In this document: positions 60,528-64,000 of the stretch, piece after piece
How positions within the stretch are numbered: position 1 is the stretch's first letter
Layout of the letters: every line of letters begins with the position of its first letter
Position numbers and translations under genes: made by a program
The notes under the pieces: model-generated
Databases searched by the model: none
What the model was told of the DNA's origin: nothing
Seen by the model: only the letters and a program-made list of their open reading frames with translations
DNA from: Lunularia cruciata
Lineage: Eukaryota > Streptophyta > Marchantiopsida > Lunulariales > Lunulariaceae
Length of the DNA stretch: 64,000 nt
Assembly: GCA_948567375.1 (NCBI GenBank)
Contig: OX419760.1
Location: forward strand, 44,268,001-44,332,000
Direction: 5' to 3'

Positions 60528-60923
60528 TATAACAATATGGAGTTTAACAACAATTAGTAGAGCTAACAAAGTAGCAAATAAGACAAATTAGCCTCAAATA
60601 TTCTAAAACTTCTTGAGAAGCTTCCCGACTAGCTTAGCTTGCACCAAGTAGTTAGCTTCTAGAAGCTTCCAACTAGTTTAGCTTGCATGCCAAGTAAGCG
60701 ACTTCTAGAAGGAAGCTTCTTGAGGAACTTCCCAATTAACTTGGCTTGCACGCCAAGAAAGTGGCTCAAGGAAGCTTCCTGAGAAGCTTCTCAAGAGCCT
60801 TATATGATCTCCATAGATACAATAGCCAAAGCTCATGCTAGGCATTTGGAGTTTTCCCTCATTCAAGTGTCTCAATGTGAGCTTCCATTCTCCTATTTCT
60901 CTCCTCGGTCTCGGTCTTTTACA
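60528..60923 (+). repeat. 3' LTR of right gypsy element
   Basis: Starts TATAACAATATGG (the left element has TGTAACAATATGG) and ends TTTTACA. It keeps HSE-type motifs, including TTCTAGAAGCTTC at 60657-60669, homologous to 50455-50467 and 55640-55657. The TATA box has decayed. Confidence 0.88.
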
Positions 60924-61280
60924 ATCTCAATCTACGTATGAAATAGTCATACCTCTCATAGGAGCATCATTTGATGTTTAATTTTTCTTTTTGCACCAAG
61001 CTTCTTCTTGGATGGAGCCTACAAATCTCTCACCAATGTATTTGGTTCCATAGGTGAAAAAGCTACCAAGCATTCTCATTTTGTACAATCTCTTCCATTC
61101 TTCTGCACAAAATTCAAAAATATACATAAAGAAGTTTAGTTTGACAAAGAAATTTCATACCTAAAATGTCACAGCAATATTAATCTATTGTCTTCATTTT
61201 TTAATCACACATAACAAGCATTGTATAACATTCAAATTCAAGCTATAAAATAGTACAACAAGTCCAAAAATGAAAAAGTT
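60924..61280. other. Flank of right gypsy element; nothing recognised
   Basis: No gene recognised. A short minus-strand frame (about 61110 down to 60990) is open for about 45 codons but has no known homology. Confidence 0.35.
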
Positions 61281-61640
61281 GTGACACATTACATATCTAT
61301 TTAATCCCAAAGGTCAAAAATCAGAACCGCTGATGTATTTGCTTGGAAAGTTGATACGCTCGCTCTTGTGAAAACTGAACCTGTCATAGAATGGGATGTT
61401 TCAAAGTTCTATATCATGTTATATCACCCAACCCATTAACCTAGAAAATTTCCCGTTTGAGGGGCTCAAACGGAGCTAGAGTTGCCTGACGTATAGGCTT
61501 TGGTGGAGGTTTGAATGTCAGGCAGACCTGACGTGCACATGAGCTCCATCAAAGCTCCATCAGAGTTATAGTTGCAGGACTTTGTCTTTTAGTGAGCCAC
61601 TGGAGCCCGAAAGAGCCATGTGAATTGGGCAAGAGAGGGG
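61281..61640 (+). repeat. Repeat family core, copy 2
   Basis: Matches 49427-49800 in the same orientation. Here it is followed by different sequence, not by repeat R. Confidence 0.65.
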
Positions 61641-64000
61641 GATATGGATAGGGACAATGGACGGGAATGAGAGAGGGTCATGAATGGAGATGACAAACAA
61701 GACGACAACAGGAATAAGAACATGGCGGGTTCTTTATACCCCATGCATAATGCATAGGGCTTATCCTAGTCAAACTATAATACTATAGATGCAATTTAAA
61801 TAGGCAATCTATGACTTAAAGCATCATAGACTTGTCTTTGGAGCAAAGATACAAGAAGTATATGGTTTGTAAGCTAGCCTATCTTTTGGGAAGTGCTATT
61901 TCAACCATATTTAACTCTAGGTTCCAACATTGAGATTAGTCTAGAGTTGATTAATTTACAATGTTATGGTGGAAAAAGCAAAAAGTGCGGTGGAAATAGC
62001 ATATCCCTATCTTTTACTTAGGATGAATTTCTAATGGTTATTAAGGTATCAAATGAGGACTCAAAGGACAAGGTATCAAATTCTATGATAATCTTTCAAG
62101 GTTAAAACTCTAAGACATCTCTAAGACTCAAGACGTTCAATGAACAATAATAGCAAATGAATAAAAGTGATAAGTACCTCCTCATCCCTTGATGATATGT
62201 TTGTGAAGTTCTTACACCAAAAAGACTTTAATTACTAAATTCATTAAATTTATTAGACAGAAGTCCAAAGACTATTTCACATTTACAAAATTAATCTCAT
62301 AAGTATGTAGTTTTATCTCGAGCAAAAAGCTATGACCAAAATTTATTGACATGGACTATACTTGAGTTACTAAAAATTTTATACCAAAAAGACTTTAGAT
62401 TCAAAAGAATTCCATTTATTATTCAAAATCAAATTTGTAAAAATAATATCACCCTATATAGCCCCCCAACATTAGATGCATAAAAAACAAATCAAATCCA
62501 TAAACTAAAATCAAATCAATGGTCTTCATTTTTACAAACTACCCTGTAATAATACAAACTTTATCTTGATTATGAATAACTCTAGTCAATCATAATTAAT
62601 TTAAAAATTATCTTAGATTCTATAAAAAAAATATTATCAACTATTCACAATATCAAATTAGTTATCTCAACAGATGATACATGCAAGCTATTATAAACTA
62701 TCTTCCTACTCTTAATATTTTAAGTGCTCTAAGATCAGATCAAGAAGCTAAGTTAAGCTAGATGCAAAAGAGCAACCTATGACTCAAAACATAATAAACG
62801 TGTCTAGCAAGCGCACACACATATGGTGCAATTTTAAGGTCTAAAAGTTTTAAATCGTGAGAGCTGGGTTTTCCTCATGCTCCTACGATTGAAGATTTAT
62901 TGATTCCCCACTCTAACTTGGTGAGTGAAAGGGGTTGAAGGTATCTATTACAAGGTGGAAAAGAAAATTAGAACATTGTGGTGAAAGATTTAGGGCGAAC
63001 AAAATGAGAATTATATTAGATACGAAATCTACCGCATCAAAATTGGCTTATCGATACGGTTAAAATATGTAATTGGTCCCTCAAAAAATCTGGTCCCTGG
63101 ACGCTTGGCTCCCGAGCCCAGGGATAAGGATTAAAACATGTTTTAAAATCAAAAGACCGTCCTTTCGAGAATTATCGCGTGTCTCTAGCGTCGTGTCGAT
63201 TGACGGATACGGCATTCGAAATGCATGATTTAGTGCGCACTTTGATGGTTGCCACTTCATGCGTGACTGTATACTCTTTATCTAGTAAACATAGGTGTTA
63301 CATTCTATGCTCATGTTCATAGGCCTCGCTCAAAATGAGAATGTTTCGAGGATTTGATTTGTGATGTCATTTGGATGGATATCCGAATTACTTTGTGCTA
63401 CATGTGCTTAATGGTTATACACATCCCTTGTGAGACGGACTCGGTATCCTTCCCCAGCTATCGGATTCCCCTATTGACAGCATTCTATAACATGACTATT
63501 ACACATAGGAACAAACAGCAACCCAGATTGGTTCCATGCATACACGGTTAAACAGACAATCAGTCAGCTGACGACAATTTCATCAGCAAACCCCGCTAGT
63601 CTCTTCCGTATACTAGAGGACACAGAAAGCCCTAGATGATTAGTAGAACAATGCAACACCAGAGAAGATAACTTCCTTGATTTGCTTCATTTCGAAAGAT
63701 TTCTCGACATACTGCTATCCTCTGATGAGGTGAACTGAGGTTCATGTGTATACTTCGACAGTGGCGTTACTAACTCATTCTCCTCCTTCGGAGAAACATA
63801 GCAGATCGGAAGAGATAGGAGATCCGACAAACTTCGTCTTCAACGCTGGAATTGAGTTCCCGGTATCAAGGCCTCTGATCTTAAGCTGTCATTTACTGAT
63901 CTAGTGTATCCTTACATTCCATCCATTGAAAGTTACACATTCAGCAGTGCCACTGCTCTAAATGTAGTGGCCTTTCTTAATATGAAAGAATTTACAGCAA
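61641..64000. other. AT-rich DNA to about 63.0 kb, then genic composition without recognised gene
   Basis: To about 63.0 kb the sequence is AT-rich and featureless. From about 63.05 kb composition resembles the genic islands, and a short open frame lies at 63354-63551. No product was recognised; a gene may begin or end beyond the window. Confidence 0.35.

Larger units (their letters stand above)
56097..60923 (+). mobile_element. Ty3/gypsy chromovirus, 5'-truncated and decayed (right element)
   Basis: Same family as the left element but on the opposite strand. It starts inside gag (KRVELEKCVASVENFVFNCE near 56110) with no 5' LTR or PBS, and runs through protease, RT, RNase H, integrase and chromodomain to a single 3' LTR. 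Many stops interrupt all domains. Several stand at codons that are Gln in the left copy, as expected from C-to-T decay of methylated DNA. Confidence 0.88.

Noticed and set aside
60990-61110. Minus-strand frame of about 45 codons beside the right gypsy LTR
   Set aside because: Open but with no recognised homology; too short to call.

Overview
This is a land-plant nuclear segment of gene-and-intron islands embedded in AT-rich, transposon-laden DNA. Four genes can be assembled with confidence from conserved protein families. A fifth, a small complex I-like gene, is probable. All the spliced ones have GT-AG introns whose phases fit. Plant origin is shown by a xyloglucan endotransglucosylase/hydrolase, a plastid-type UPF0114 membrane protein, a DYAD/SWITCH1/AMEIOTIC1 meiotic protein, a plant cyanase and chromodomain Ty3/gypsy elements primed by initiator tRNA-Met. 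The divergent sequences and compact introns suggest a non-seed plant (bryophyte or lycophyte), but that is an inference.

Layout. 1-7.3 kb: UPF0114 gene (minus, five exons) and an intronless XTH gene (minus). 7.9-9.5 kb: two 5'-truncated non-LTR (LINE) insertions. 9.5-19.4 kb: AT-rich DNA with a LINE tail, a degenerate coiled-coil reading frame, a pogo/Tigger transposase pseudogene and a small inverted-repeat element. 19.4-22.2 kb: an unrecognised island of more balanced composition with two strong hairpins. 22.2-25.5 kb: AT-rich and empty. 25.5-32.2 kb: a gene-like region with an old tandem duplication of about 3 kb. 32.2-37.2 kb: nine consecutive exons of the DYAD-type gene (plus; 5' end not resolved). 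38.0-39.2 kb: cyanase (minus, three exons), convergent with the DYAD gene. 41.7-42.9 kb: a small two-exon gene resembling a plant complex I ESSS-type subunit (minus). 43.2-64 kb: mostly repeats, including a larger LINE copy, an unnamed repeat family and two related Ty3/gypsy chromoviruses in opposite orientation. The left chromovirus is structurally complete (LTRs, PBS, PPT, 5-bp target duplication) but coding-defective; the right one is 5'-truncated and more decayed.

The genes do not form a pathway: they act in the plastid membrane, cell wall, meiosis, cyanate detoxification and, probably, mitochondrial respiration. The most striking features are in the mobile DNA. The gypsy LTRs carry arrays of heat-shock-element motifs immediately upstream of a TATA box. 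The two gypsy copies share defects at identical codons. A LINE family is recognisable by a conserved GGGGCTTAGCCCC hairpin near its 3' end; one short copy is bounded by a perfect 13-bp target-site duplication.
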